A stretch of 64,000 nt of DNA from Hoeflea prorocentri (GTDB lineage: Bacteria; Pseudomonadota; Alphaproteobacteria; Rhizobiales; Rhizobiaceae), in assembly GCF_027944115.1 (NCBI RefSeq), contig NZ_JAPJZI010000001.1:1-64000 (forward strand), given 5' to 3'. The position numbers and the translations under genes were made by a program. Position 1 is the first letter of the stretch. Every line of letters starts with the position of its first letter. Positions 17,307 to 26,640 of this stretch are shown piece after piece. Below the pieces are notes generated by a model, which did not search any database, was not told the origin of the DNA, and saw only the letters and a list, made by a program, of their open reading frames with translations.

Positions 17307-18491
17307 TCAGCCGGTCACCGAGACAATTGCCCGGGCAAGCTCGTCGAGCCTGTCGCCCGGCAGGCCGGCAATGTTGATGCGGCTGTCTCCGACAATGTAG
17401 ATTCCACGTTCATTGCGCAGTGTATCGATCTGGTCCGGGCTGAGACCGAGGCGCGAGAACATGCCCTTTTGCCCTGCTATGAAGTCGAAGCGCGAGCTGT
17501 TGGATTCCCGACGCAGGGCATCGGCAAAGTCCTGGCGCAGAACCGTCATGCGCGTGCGCATGGTTTCAAGTTCCGCTTTCCAATCGGCTTTCAGCTCTGC
17601 ATCCTCAAGAACGATGCGAACGGCAGCGGCCCCATGATCCGGCGGCATGGAGTAGACGCTTCTTGTCACCGACAGCAATTGACCAAATGCGGTATCCAGC
17701 TGTTTGGTGTCAGCGCCAACCAGGATGGCCGCCCCGAGGCGCTCGCGGTAGACGGCAAAGTTCTTTGAGCAGCTCGCGGCGATCGCGCATTCGGGGACCG
17801 TTTTCGCCATCAGCCGGACGCCGGCGGCGTCTTCCTCAAGCCCGTCGCCAAAACCGAGATAGGCAAGGTCGATAAAGGGAAAGAGTCCCTTGTCCCAACA
17901 GAGCTCCGTGACGGCTTTCCACTGGTCAAGTGTGAGATCCGCTCCCGTCGGATTGTGGCAGCAACCATGCAGGAGCAGGATGTCGCCTGCCTCAGCCTCC
18001 TGCAGTGTAGCGATCATTTCATCGAAACGGATCTTGCCGGTTTCGGGATCGTAATAGGGATAGGATTTCGGCTTCAGGCCGGCTCCTGCCAGCAGCGGGA
18101 TGTGATTTGGCCAGGAAGGGTCTGAAATCCATACTGTCGCGCCCGGGCGGGCACGGTTGAGCATCATGGCGACAATACTCAGCGCGCCCGATCCGCCGGG
18201 AGCCTGGCACACCCGGTAGTTGTCCGGCGAGACTGTATTGCCGAGCACCAGTTCGCCCATCGCTGCACAGAACGACTTGTCGCCCTGAAGGCCGACATAG
18301 GTCTTGGTTTTCTGTTCGTCATAGAGCCGCTTTTCAGCCGCGCGGATTGAGCGCATGATCACGGTCTCACCGTACTGGTCCTTGTAGACGCCGACACCGA
18401 GGTCCGTCTTGTTCTCGCGTTCGTCTTCGCGAAATTGCGCCATCAGCGCGAGGATCTTGTCGGGCGGGGCGGGCTGCAGGGCTTCAAACAT
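17307..18491 (-). CDS. Aromatic amino acid / aspartate aminotransferase, class I
   Basis: A 394-residue PLP enzyme of the TyrB/AspC Ialpha group. The Schiff-base lysine is Lys243 (ASCSKNFAVYRERLGA), with the family blocks TDLGVGVYKDQYG, CHNPTGADLT and DLAYLGFGDG. It transfers amino groups between aromatic amino acids or aspartate and 2-oxoglutarate. Its first codons overlap the end of the indolepyruvate oxidoreductase gene by 8 nt, so it most likely produces the aryl-pyruvates that the neighbour oxidises. Confidence 0.92.
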   Translation of the reverse strand: MFEALQPAPPDKILALMAQFREDERENKTDLGVGVYKDQYGETVIMRSIRAAEKRLYDEQKTKTYVGLQGDKSFCAAMGELVLGNTVSPDNYRVCQAPGGSGALSIVAMMLNRARPGATVWISDPSWPNHIPLLAGAGLKPKSYPYYDPETGKIRFDEMIATLQEAEAGDILLLHGCCHNPTGADLTLDQWKAVTELCWDKGLFPFIDLAYLGFGDGLEEDAAGVRLMAKTVPECAIAASCSKNFAVYRERLGAAILVGADTKQLDTAFGQLLSVTRSVYSMPPDHGAAAVRIVLEDAELKADWKAELETMRTRMTVLRQDFADALRRESNSSRFDFIAGQKGMFSRLGLSPDQIDTLRNERGIYIVGDSRINIAGLPGDRLDELARAIVSVTG

Positions 18492-21400
18492 GATGTGCTT
18501 CCTGTTGTGGTGCGGCAGCGCCCAGATCGGCGAGGCCGGCCTCCATTCGGGTCTTCACCTTTGCTATCGCGTCTTCTTTCACAGGTCCATAGCCGCGTAT
18601 GTGCATGGGCAATTCAAAGAGCTCACACCATGCCTGCGCGTTGTCCGCTGTGACATGCCGGAGGCCTTTGTCGACGATGTCCTCGAACCAGACGATCAGT
18701 CCCCGCTCAACGCGGCGGTCATGGCCATAGCCGAAGGGATCAAAAACGGTTCCACGCAGGCGTTTCATCCGCGCCAAGACATGAAAGGCGGGAAGCATCC
18801 AGGCTCCGAAGCGCCGCTTTTTCGGCCGGCCGCGCGCATCGAGGTCGGCGTTGAGAAAGGGCGGCGCCATATAGTAGTTGACCTTGAAGTTGCCGGAAAA
18901 ACGATCCTTCAGGGTCTTCATGAATTTCGGATCGGCATGCAGTCGCGCCACTTCATATTCATCCTTGTAGGCCATCAGCTTGAAAAGAGAACGGGCGATG
19001 GCCTTTGTTATTCCTTGCGCCCCGGTCTTTTTTTCTTTGGCCAGAACCGTGTCCATCAATTTGCGGTAGCGCGCGGCATAGGCCCGATCCTGATAGTCGA
19101 TCAGAAAGTCCTCGCGCCGTTTGACAACTTCGTCCGGCGAGCCGGCGGCCTCCGGTTTCTGGCTCGGGTCAGCAGGCAGAAGGTCCGGTTTGGCAAAGGC
19201 GATCCGGCCCCAGGAGAAGGCCCTTTTGTTTGCTTCGATGGCAACATTGTTCAGTTCGATGGCCCGCATGAGCGCCTGGTGGGAGACGGGAACGGCTCCG
19301 CTTTGCCAGGCATAACCGAGCAGGATGATATTGGCGAAGACCGTGTCGCCAAGCAGACGTTCCGACAGGCGGTTTGCGTCGAAGCTTGAAACATTGTCCG
19401 CACCGACCGCATCTTCGATTTCCCGGCAGCGTCGATCGACGGCAAGGCTGGCGTCGCGATGGCGGACGATGTCACCGGTCGGAGATTCGGCGAGGTTCAG
19501 CAAGGCACGCATTCCGTTTCGATAGGTGCCGGAGGCCTTGGGCGAGGTTGAGACGACAATATCGCCGCCGATCAGTGCGTCCGCCGAATGATCATCGATG
19601 CGGACCTGGTTGATGTCGCCGGGCGCGGCAGCCAGGCGAATGAAACTGAGGACCGGGCCGAACTTTTGTGCAAAGCCGGTAAAATCAAGTACCGAGGCAC
19701 CCTTTTCCTCAAGGTGGGCGGCCATGGTGATCAGTGCGCCGACCGTGACAACACCTGTGCCGCCGACGCCGGTCACCAGCAGATTGTACGGCCGTTCGAG
19801 TGAGGCCATTTGGGGTTGCGGCAGGTCGGTTGCCAGTTCCTCCGCATCTTCGGCTGCTGCCGTGCCCTTGCGGCGCTCGGCGCCCTCGACGGTGACGAAG
19901 CTCGGGCAAAAGCCGTCAAGGCAACTGAAGTCCTTGTTGCAGGACGAGAGATTAACCCGGCGTTTGCGGCCGAACTCCGTCTCGACCGGCTCGATGCTCA
20001 AGCAATTGGAGGCCACGGAGCAATCGCCGCAGCCCTCGCAGACCAGCTCATTGATGAAGGCAAACCGTTTCGGGTCTTCCACCTGGCCGCGCTTGCGGCG
20101 GCGGCGTTTTTCCGTGGCGCAGGCCTGTTCGTAGATCAGCACCGTCACGCCTTCGATCTCGCGCAACTCGCGCTGTACCGCGTCGAGCTCGCCGCGGTGA
20201 TGCAACGTCGTTGCGGGCGGGAAGTCTGGAAGGTTGAATTTTTCCGGTTCGTCCGAGACAAGGGCGATGCGCTCGACACCCTCCGCCCTGACCTCGTGAG
20301 CGATGGCCTGAACACTGACAGGGCCGTCAACCGGCTGGCCGCCCGTCATGGCGACGGCGTCGTTAAAGAGGATCTTGTAGGTAATGTTCGCCCCGGCGGC
20401 GATGGACTGGCGGATCGCCATGGAGCCGGAATGATAGTACGTGCCTTCGCCCAGATTCTGGAAGATATGACCCTTGCCGGTGAAACGTGACGAGGCCGCC
20501 CAATTGACACCTTCGCCGCCCATCTGGATGAGCGAGGTGGTCTCGCGGTCCATCCAGCTTGCCATGAAGTGGCAGCCGATGCCGGCCAGTGCCTTTGAGC
20601 CTTCCGGCACCCTGGTCGACGTGTTGTGCGGGCAGCCGGAGCAGAAATAGGGTGTGCGGGTCGCGCCTTCGACGGTGATGGGTGCGAGCCGGTTTTCGGC
20701 CAGGTGGCGTGCCCGTTCGGAAAACTTATTCGTACCGAAGAGTTTGTCGAGCCGTCCGGCAACGATGGGTGCGAGCTGCAATGGCGACAGCTCGCCGGTC
20801 CACGGCACCAGCCGCTCGCCATTCTCATCGCGCTTGCCGACCATAAAATCGGGTTTGTCGCCGGGATAATCGTAGAAGTATTCCTTGAACTGACTTTCGA
20901 TGATGCCGCGTTTTTCTTCGACCACCAGCACTTCGCGCTTGCCGCGCACGAAGGCAAGGGCGTCCTGGCGCGCCAGGGGCCAGACCATGCCCACCTTGTA
21001 GATATCGATGCCAAGCTCGCGGCAGGCTTGATTGTCCAAACCGAGTAGACGCAGTGCTTCCATCAGGTCGAGGTGACCCTTGCCGGTGGTCACGATGCCG
21101 AAGGTTGCGTCGTCATTGTTGTAAATGCGGCGGTCGATGGGGTTGGTGTGAGCAAAGGCGAAGACGGCCTGTTTTTTCGCCTCCATCCGCTCCTCGATCT
21201 GAGGGCCGGGCAGGTCCGGCCAGCGATAGTGCAGGCCGGTTGGCGGCATGTCGAAGGCGGGCGCTGCGAAGACGCGGTCCGGACGGATGTCCATGGACGC
21301 TGCCGACTCCACCGTTTCGGAAACGGCCTTGAAGCCGACCCACATTCCGGAATAGCGGCTGAGCGCATAACCATATTCGCCAAATTGCAGATATTCGGAG

Positions 21401-21945
21401 ACACTTGCCGGGTTCAGTGTCGGCATGAACCAGGCCATGAAGGCGACGTCCGACTGATGCGGCATGGATGAGGAGACGCATCCGTGATCATCTCCGGCAA
21501 CGACGAGAACACCTCCCGTCGGAGAAGAACCATAGGCATTGCCGTGTTTGAGGGCGTCGCCTGCCCGGTCGACGCCGGGACCCTTGCCGTACCAAAGACC
21601 GAAAACGCCATCCACGGTGCGGTTCGGATCGGTCTCGACCTGTTGGGATCCAAGAACTGCGGTGGCTGCAAGATCTTCATTGACCGCCGGCAGGAACTCG
21701 ATACGGGCTTCCCGGAGCAGGTCGCTGCTGCGCCACATCTCAAGGTCGACGCCGCCGAGCGGAGAGCCGCGATAGCCCGATACAAACCCGGCGGTGTTCA
21801 GTCCCGCCTGACGGTCGCGGCGAGCCTGGTCGAGCACGATCCTGGTCATCGCCTGGGTGCCGGTCATGTAGACCCGACCTGATCGAAGCCGGAACCGGTC
21901 CTCCAGGCTGTACTGCAGGAGCGGCATTGGTGCGTGAATGTTCAT
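18484..21945 (-). CDS. Indolepyruvate:ferredoxin oxidoreductase, fused IorAB type
   Basis: A 1153-residue fusion that oxidatively decarboxylates aryl-pyruvates (indole-, phenyl-, hydroxyphenylpyruvate) to aryl-acyl-CoA. In order it has an N-terminal pyrimidine-binding domain (NTAGFVSGYRGSPLGGVD), a TPP-binding domain with FCSGCPHNT, a ferredoxin-like cluster region (CEGCGDCSVASNC), and a C-terminal gamma-type domain (LVTGVGGTGVVTVGALI). It is divergent from an Lrp/AsnC regulator and overlaps an aromatic aminotransferase, forming an amino-acid degradation module. A second paralogue starts at 63768. Confidence 0.93.
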   Translation of the reverse strand: MNIHAPMPLLQYSLEDRFRLRSGRVYMTGTQAMTRIVLDQARRDRQAGLNTAGFVSGYRGSPLGGVDLEMWRSSDLLREARIEFLPAVNEDLAATAVLGSQQVETDPNRTVDGVFGLWYGKGPGVDRAGDALKHGNAYGSSPTGGVLVVAGDDHGCVSSSMPHQSDVAFMAWFMPTLNPASVSEYLQFGEYGYALSRYSGMWVGFKAVSETVESAASMDIRPDRVFAAPAFDMPPTGLHYRWPDLPGPQIEERMEAKKQAVFAFAHTNPIDRRIYNNDDATFGIVTTGKGHLDLMEALRLLGLDNQACRELGIDIYKVGMVWPLARQDALAFVRGKREVLVVEEKRGIIESQFKEYFYDYPGDKPDFMVGKRDENGERLVPWTGELSPLQLAPIVAGRLDKLFGTNKFSERARHLAENRLAPITVEGATRTPYFCSGCPHNTSTRVPEGSKALAGIGCHFMASWMDRETTSLIQMGGEGVNWAASSRFTGKGHIFQNLGEGTYYHSGSMAIRQSIAAGANITYKILFNDAVAMTGGQPVDGPVSVQAIAHEVRAEGVERIALVSDEPEKFNLPDFPPATTLHHRGELDAVQRELREIEGVTVLIYEQACATEKRRRRKRGQVEDPKRFAFINELVCEGCGDCSVASNCLSIEPVETEFGRKRRVNLSSCNKDFSCLDGFCPSFVTVEGAERRKGTAAAEDAEELATDLPQPQMASLERPYNLLVTGVGGTGVVTVGALITMAAHLEEKGASVLDFTGFAQKFGPVLSFIRLAAAPGDINQVRIDDHSADALIGGDIVVSTSPKASGTYRNGMRALLNLAESPTGDIVRHRDASLAVDRRCREIEDAVGADNVSSFDANRLSERLLGDTVFANIILLGYAWQSGAVPVSHQALMRAIELNNVAIEANKRAFSWGRIAFAKPDLLPADPSQKPEAAGSPDEVVKRREDFLIDYQDRAYAARYRKLMDTVLAKEKKTGAQGITKAIARSLFKLMAYKDEYEVARLHADPKFMKTLKDRFSGNFKVNYYMAPPFLNADLDARGRPKKRRFGAWMLPAFHVLARMKRLRGTVFDPFGYGHDRRVERGLIVWFEDIVDKGLRHVTADNAQAWCELFELPMHIRGYGPVKEDAIAKVKTRMEAGLADLGAAAPQQEAHHV

Positions 21946-22033
21946 GGCTCATATCCCGAGTTTTTGGTTGTGATATTTTACCCGGAGACTGATGGTGATT
22001 CTGTCCAGTTTATTTGAATATTTGGTATTTTTC

Positions 22034-22046
22034 GGATAAATTATCC
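22034..22046. promoter_or_regulatory. Candidate Lrp/AsnC operator
   Basis: GGATAAATTATCC is a perfect 6-1-6 dyad in the AT-rich divergent region between the oxidoreductase (start 21945) and the Lrp-family gene (start 22084). It is a good candidate binding site for the latter. Confidence 0.5.
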
Positions 22047-22083
22047 TAGAAGCGGGCTTTCTTTGGAATATGCGGAGGAAATT

Positions 22084-22542
22084 ATGCAGCTGGACAAGCA
22101 CGATCGCCACATACTCAGGGAGCTTCAGAAGGATTGCCAGATCACCAATCAGGCGCTGGCCGATACGGTGGGACTGTCTGCGTCCGTATGCTGGCGGCGC
22201 GTCAATGCGCTGGAAAAGTCAGGCATTATCCGGCGTTATTCGGCAATCGTGGACGGCCCATCAACTGGACTGGGCTTTCAGGCTATCGTCTACGTATCCC
22301 TGGTGCGGCACGAGACGAGCCGTCTGCAGGAGTTCATCGCTGCGGTCACGCAGCGTGAAGAGGTATTGGAGTGTCTGGCAACGACGGGAGATGCGGATTA
22401 CCACCTGCGGGTCATCTGTGAGGACCAGGCCGCCTATAACCAGCTTCTGGAGGAGTTTTTGTTCCAGTTGCCGGGCATAGCGCATGTGAGGACGAGCCTC
22501 ATTCTGAAGGAAATCAAGTCGCAGGCATATATACCCGTATGA
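22084..22542 (+). CDS. Lrp/AsnC family transcriptional regulator
   Basis: A 152-residue feast/famine regulator: an N-terminal helix-turn-helix (LDKHDRHILRELQKDCQITN, then LSASVCWRRVNALEKSGII) and a C-terminal ligand-binding RAM domain. GGAGGA lies just before ATG 22084; the TTG at 22063 has no such site. It is divergent from the aminotransferase/oxidoreductase pair and probably controls it in response to an aromatic amino acid, although the effector is inferred. Confidence 0.92.
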   Translation: MQLDKHDRHILRELQKDCQITNQALADTVGLSASVCWRRVNALEKSGIIRRYSAIVDGPSTGLGFQAIVYVSLVRHETSRLQEFIAAVTQREEVLECLATTGDADYHLRVICEDQAAYNQLLEEFLFQLPGIAHVRTSLILKEIKSQAYIPV

Positions 22543-22548
22543 CCGGGT

Positions 22549-23001
22549 TCAGGCCGGTGCGTTTTCCTCGAAAATGGCCGCAAAGTTGGTGAAGAACTGA
22601 CCGGCCAGCTTTTTCGACGTCGAGTCGATCAGCCGGCTGCCGAGTTGGGCGAGCTTGCCGCCGATGTCGGCCTTCACATCATATTGCAGGATGGTGTCCT
22701 CACCGTCCTCGCTCAGCTGCACGGTCGCCCCGCCCTTGGCGAAGCCGGCAACACCGCCCTTGCCCTCGCCGCTGATCGTGTAGCCCTCCGGCGGGTTCAG
22801 GTCGGACAGTTCAACCGTGCCCTTGAAGCGCGCCTTGACCGGACCGACACGCAAAAGCACAGTCGCTTTCATCTCTGTTTCGGAGATCATTTCCAACTCC
22901 TCGCAGCCTGGAATGCACTGCTTGAGGACTTCTGGGTTGTTGAGTGCATCATAAACGGCCTGGCGGGACGCGCGAATGCGTTGAGAGTCGTGCATTTCCA
23001 T
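22549..23001 (-). CDS. coxG: CO dehydrogenase accessory protein CoxG (SRPBCC fold)
   Basis: A 150-residue protein of the CoxG/SRPBCC group (IRASRQAVYDALNNPEVLKQ, CIPGCEELE, VGPVKARFKGTVEL). CoxG is linked to aerobic CO dehydrogenase, and a role in membrane attachment or quinone handling has been proposed. It is the last gene of the cox cluster, 21 nt after the MocA-like gene, and convergent with the Lrp regulator. Confidence 0.88.
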   Translation of the reverse strand: MEMHDSQRIRASRQAVYDALNNPEVLKQCIPGCEELEMISETEMKATVLLRVGPVKARFKGTVELSDLNPPEGYTISGEGKGGVAGFAKGGATVQLSEDGEDTILQYDVKADIGGKLAQLGSRLIDSTSKKLAGQFFTNFAAIFEENAPA

Positions 23002-23022
23002 GGGGTGTATCCTTGTCTTTGT

Positions 23023-23661
23023 TCAGCCGCAGCAGGGGGCAACCGGGAAGCGGGACGACATTGCGCGGCCGTAATCGGCTGCCGTATCAATGTCTGTGAT
23101 GAATGCGGAATTGTTCATATCCGCCGCTTGGACATCGGCGGGACGTTTGTCGATCAGGTGCCGGCAACCGCTTCGTATGCCGCCCCGGGCTGCCTGTGCG
23201 CAAAGCTGTTGCGGCAGGATGACCGGATTTCCGCGCTTGCCGAGGAACTCCGGCACAATGATCTTTCTGCAGACCTTGTCTGCAAATACGCCGGCAAGGC
23301 TGCAATAGTCCCGCGCCTGGAGATAGGGCATGTCGGCCAGGGCGATCATCACACCCTCCGGCTGCGGCGATGTGCTCAACACGGCGTTTAGTCCGCAAGC
23401 AACGGTCGACATCTGTCCGGACGCATAGTCCGGATTGAAAAGTGTCTTGAGCGGCAATCCGTCCAGTGCTGATCGAACAGCATCCGCTTCATGGCCGGTA
23501 ACGACGACAAGGCTTCGGCAGCCGGACGCCAGGATCGTTTGTGCCGTGTGCCGGACCAGCGGGACACCTTCAAACGGCAGCAGCAGTTTGTTTTCATCGC
23601 CCATGCGTCTCGACAGGCCGGCTGCGAGCAAAACCACGTCGATGTTTGTCATCGGATTCAT
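23023..23661 (-). CDS. MocA-like molybdenum cofactor cytidylyltransferase
   Basis: A 212-residue nucleotidyltransferase of the MobA/MocA fold. The NTP-binding motif LLAAGLSRRMG with Lys25 lies at residues 11-25, and LADMPYLQ holds the metal-binding Asp. It likely attaches CMP to molybdopterin, making the MCD cofactor that CO dehydrogenase binds. The start overlaps the coxF stop as ATGA. The C terminus ends in an unusual PVAPCCG. Other sugar- or nucleotide-activating roles are possible but unlikely here. Confidence 0.85.
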   Translation of the reverse strand: MNPMTNIDVVLLAAGLSRRMGDENKLLLPFEGVPLVRHTAQTILASGCRSLVVVTGHEADAVRSALDGLPLKTLFNPDYASGQMSTVACGLNAVLSTSPQPEGVMIALADMPYLQARDYCSLAGVFADKVCRKIIVPEFLGKRGNPVILPQQLCAQAARGGIRSGCRHLIDKRPADVQAADMNNSAFITDIDTAADYGRAMSSRFPVAPCCG

Positions 23662-24497
23662 CCTTGCCCGGCCGCCTCCTGTTGACTGCCGGCTTCGTGG
23701 TGCATTTGCCCGCTGCGCCGCAGGGCAATGACTTCCCCCATGATCGAAAGGGCGATTTCCTCCGGCTCGACAGCTTTTATGTCAAGACCCGCCGGAGCGT
23801 GGATGACTTCGGCGCGCGCCCGCAATTGGGGTTCATCCGGTAGGTCGGCCACCAGCGATGCAAATTTGCGTCGGCTCGCCACCATGCCGATATAGCCGGC
23901 CCTGGAGGCAAGCGCGGCCTTCAGTGCTTCGCGGTCCCGCCGGCCCTGAGTGGACAGGATCAGGGCATCTTCCGGCCCGGCCTGCGATGCGGCTTTTGCA
24001 AAATCGTCGAAACAGGCATCGGCCCTTGCCATTTCGCCGGTCTCGTCCTGCGGTGTGCCGGAAATGGTGCGATAGCCGATGGCGCCGGCAATTGCGATGA
24101 GTGTTCTGGCAATGGGCGAGGATCCCAGGATGATCAGGCGCCGTGTGGCCTTCATGGGCTCGAGGAAAATCTCAACGGTTCCGCCGCTGGGGCAGGAGGA
24201 TTTGTGCAGGGTCGTGCCATCCGTGTCGACGGGTGCAACAACTTCTTCTTTCGGCCTGATGCGGATCATCTTGGGTTGCTGCGCCTCGAGCGCCTGCAGC
24301 GCCTCTTTTCGCACGGCGCCGGTCACGCAGTTTCCGCCGAGGAAACCATGCAGTTCGCCATCCACGGTGATCACGGCCTTTGCACCGGGTTTAGCCGATG
24401 TGGCGTCCTTTGTGCGCACGACCGTTGCGACGCAGAAACTCTGTCCGCTGTTGCGCAGCTGTTCAATGAGGTCGAGCGTGTTTTCCGAAAGCTTCAT
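23658..24497 (-). CDS. coxF: XdhC/CoxF family Mo-cofactor maturation protein
   Basis: A 279-residue XdhC-type protein. The N-terminal XdhC domain has VATVVRTKDATSAKPGAKAV and LGGNCVTGAV; the C-terminal Rossmann-type domain has LIILGSSPIARTLIAIAG. Such proteins bind and protect the sulphurated molybdenum cofactor and hand it to xanthine/CO dehydrogenases. In the canonical Oligotropha order coxF follows coxE, as here. It overlaps coxE by 4 nt. Confidence 0.87.
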   Translation of the reverse strand: MKLSENTLDLIEQLRNSGQSFCVATVVRTKDATSAKPGAKAVITVDGELHGFLGGNCVTGAVRKEALQALEAQQPKMIRIRPKEEVVAPVDTDGTTLHKSSCPSGGTVEIFLEPMKATRRLIILGSSPIARTLIAIAGAIGYRTISGTPQDETGEMARADACFDDFAKAASQAGPEDALILSTQGRRDREALKAALASRAGYIGMVASRRKFASLVADLPDEPQLRARAEVIHAPAGLDIKAVEPEEIALSIMGEVIALRRSGQMHHEAGSQQEAAGQG

Positions 24498-25690
24498 GAC
24501 ATTGCCGCCAGTTCCGGCTCGATTGCTGCAAGGCTTTCCAGCGAATTGGCCGCCGCAAAATGATCGATATAGGGGCGAGCTGCCTGCATGGCGGCGGTGA
24601 CAGGTTCGTAGTTGCGCCAGCCGAGGAGCGGGTTGAGCCAGATGAGCCGCCGGATATGTTTCTTCATCTGCGCCAGTTCGTCTGTGAGCTGTTGCGGCGT
24701 GCCGGTGTCATATCCGTCGCTGAGAATAATCGCGACCGTTCGCGAATTGGTCAGACGGCGGGCATAATTTCGGTTGAAGGTTGCCAGACTTTCGCCAAGC
24801 CGCGTGCCGCCTCCGAAGCCTTCCGCCATCAGCGCCAGCCGCGTCATGGCGCGCGCCGAGTTGCGGTCGCGAACGGCATCAGTGACGCGGATGAGGCGGG
24901 TGTGGAAGACGAAGGCCTCCGAGTGCATCCAGGTACAAACCAGCCCTTTGACGAACTGCAGGAAAAAGCGGCTGTAGTGTTTCATGGAGCCGGACACGTC
25001 CAGGAAGACGATAATGTGCACGGGCCTGTCAGGCGTGGCGCGCCGGAACAGCTCGATCGGCTCGCCGCCGCGTGGCAGTGCGTGACGAATTGTTCGCCGC
25101 AGATCGATGCGGCGTCCCTTGCGCGCCATGCGTTGACGTCTTGAAAGGCGATATCGCATGGCCTGAGCCAGCCGCAGCGCCAGCAATTCGGCCCGCCTGA
25201 TCTCATCGGGATCGACTATATGTTTCAAATCGGTTTTGCGATCGATCGACTGTCTCGCTGCGATCAATCGGCCCGAGGCATCACCGGTCGCCTCGTTTTG
25301 CGTCTCGCTCTCGACCTGCGGCGCATCACCGTTGCCAGGCTGTCCATCGGCCAGATGATCCTGCCATATTGGTGTCTGACGCAGGGGGTTCTTCACATGC
25401 GGTGACGTTGTGCGCTTGCTGTTTATACGAACCTTGCCGGACGGAAGCCAATAGGCCTCGAAGAGGTCGTCAAAGCGCTGCCATTCTTCCCGGTTGCCGG
25501 TCAGCAGGGTCTTCAGTTCCAGCCGTATCTGCGCCAGTCGCGTCAATCGTCTGGCGCCCAGATGGGCGGCGATGCCACCGCATTCCTCAATGCCCACGGT
25601 AAAGCCGTTGACGCGCAAATGATCGATAAAGCCGACGACGCGGTCGGTCAGGCGTGTGTTTTCCGCATGTCCGGCCGCCACTGCCATCAT
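24494..25690 (-). CDS. coxE: CoxE, von Willebrand factor A domain protein
   Basis: A 398-residue protein with a C-terminal vWA domain containing the metal-ion-dependent adhesion motif DVSGS (residues 231-235). It works with the MoxR-type ATPase CoxD in assembling the Cu-S-Mo active site of CO dehydrogenase. The N-terminal ~200 residues are basic and poorly defined. It starts with ATGATG and overlaps coxD and coxF by 4 nt each. Confidence 0.9.
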   Translation of the reverse strand: MMAVAAGHAENTRLTDRVVGFIDHLRVNGFTVGIEECGGIAAHLGARRLTRLAQIRLELKTLLTGNREEWQRFDDLFEAYWLPSGKVRINSKRTTSPHVKNPLRQTPIWQDHLADGQPGNGDAPQVESETQNEATGDASGRLIAARQSIDRKTDLKHIVDPDEIRRAELLALRLAQAMRYRLSRRQRMARKGRRIDLRRTIRHALPRGGEPIELFRRATPDRPVHIIVFLDVSGSMKHYSRFFLQFVKGLVCTWMHSEAFVFHTRLIRVTDAVRDRNSARAMTRLALMAEGFGGGTRLGESLATFNRNYARRLTNSRTVAIILSDGYDTGTPQQLTDELAQMKKHIRRLIWLNPLLGWRNYEPVTAAMQAARPYIDHFAAANSLESLAAIEPELAAMS

Positions 25691-26568
25691 GCCGCCTTTC
25701 CGGCCAGCCGCGAGACCGTTTCCTTTGGAACGGATTTGATGTCCTTTTCCGTCTTTAGAAGGCAGATCATGGTCTCGGTGACCTTGGAGATATCATCCTG
25801 AAGCGCTTTGACGCCAAGGCCGCACAGCGCTGCAGCCCAGTCCAGCGTCTCGGCGATACCTGGTTTTTTCTCAAGATCTTCCTTGCGCAATTGCTGGACG
25901 AAACCGATGACGGCTTCGGCCAGTTTTTCCTCGAGATCGGGCATCCGTGCCCGCAGAATGGCCAGCTCGCGTGCGTGATCGGGAAACTCGACATAGGAAT
26001 AGAGGCAGCGCCGGCGCAGCGCGTCCGACAGTTCCCGCGTTCCGTTGGATGTCAGGATCACATAGGGGCGGCTCTTTGCCGCCATGGTACCGAGTTCGGG
26101 AATGGTGACCTGAAAGTCGGAGAGAATTTCCAGAAGATAGGCTTCAAACTCCTCATCGGCCCTGTCGATTTCGTCGATCAGCAACACCGGACTCTTGGGC
26201 TGGCTAATTGCTTCCAGCAAGGGGCGGTGCAGCAGGAAATCCTCAGAAAAAATGTGCTTCTCGATCGTGTCGGCTGATTGGCCCTCATGTTCGCGGGCGC
26301 GTATGGCCAGAAGCTGTTTTTGATAGTTCCATTCGTAGATGGTCGAGCTCGCATCGAGCCCCTCATAACATTGCAGACGGATCAGCTTCGTATCCAGCGC
26401 GCTTGCGAGCGCCTTGGCGGTTTCGGTCTTGCCGACTCCGGCTTCGCCCTCAAGCAGAAGCGGGCGTTGCAGCGACAGGGTGAGTTCGAGTGCCGTTGCA
26501 AGCGCGTCGTCCGCCACATAACCGGCGTTTGCCAGCCGGGGCGCGATATCGGTCGAAGTGGTCATCAA
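25687..26568 (-). CDS. coxD: CoxD, MoxR-type AAA+ ATPase
   Basis: A 293-residue AAA+ chaperone of the MoxR group. Walker A GEAGVGKT is at residues 41-48; Walker B is in PVLLIDEIDRADEEFEAYLL. CoxD is needed to insert sulphur and copper into the CO dehydrogenase active site in Oligotropha. It begins 72 nt after coxL and overlaps coxE by 4 nt, so the two products are likely made together as a complex. Confidence 0.92.
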   Translation of the reverse strand: MMTTSTDIAPRLANAGYVADDALATALELTLSLQRPLLLEGEAGVGKTETAKALASALDTKLIRLQCYEGLDASSTIYEWNYQKQLLAIRAREHEGQSADTIEKHIFSEDFLLHRPLLEAISQPKSPVLLIDEIDRADEEFEAYLLEILSDFQVTIPELGTMAAKSRPYVILTSNGTRELSDALRRRCLYSYVEFPDHARELAILRARMPDLEEKLAEAVIGFVQQLRKEDLEKKPGIAETLDWAAALCGLGVKALQDDISKVTETMICLLKTEKDIKSVPKETVSRLAGKAA

Positions 26569-26640
26569 CAGATCTCTGCAAATAACTATTATCTGTCGCG
26601 GTACCGCCCGGTTTCAATGTCGGGCGGTACCGCGATGGTT

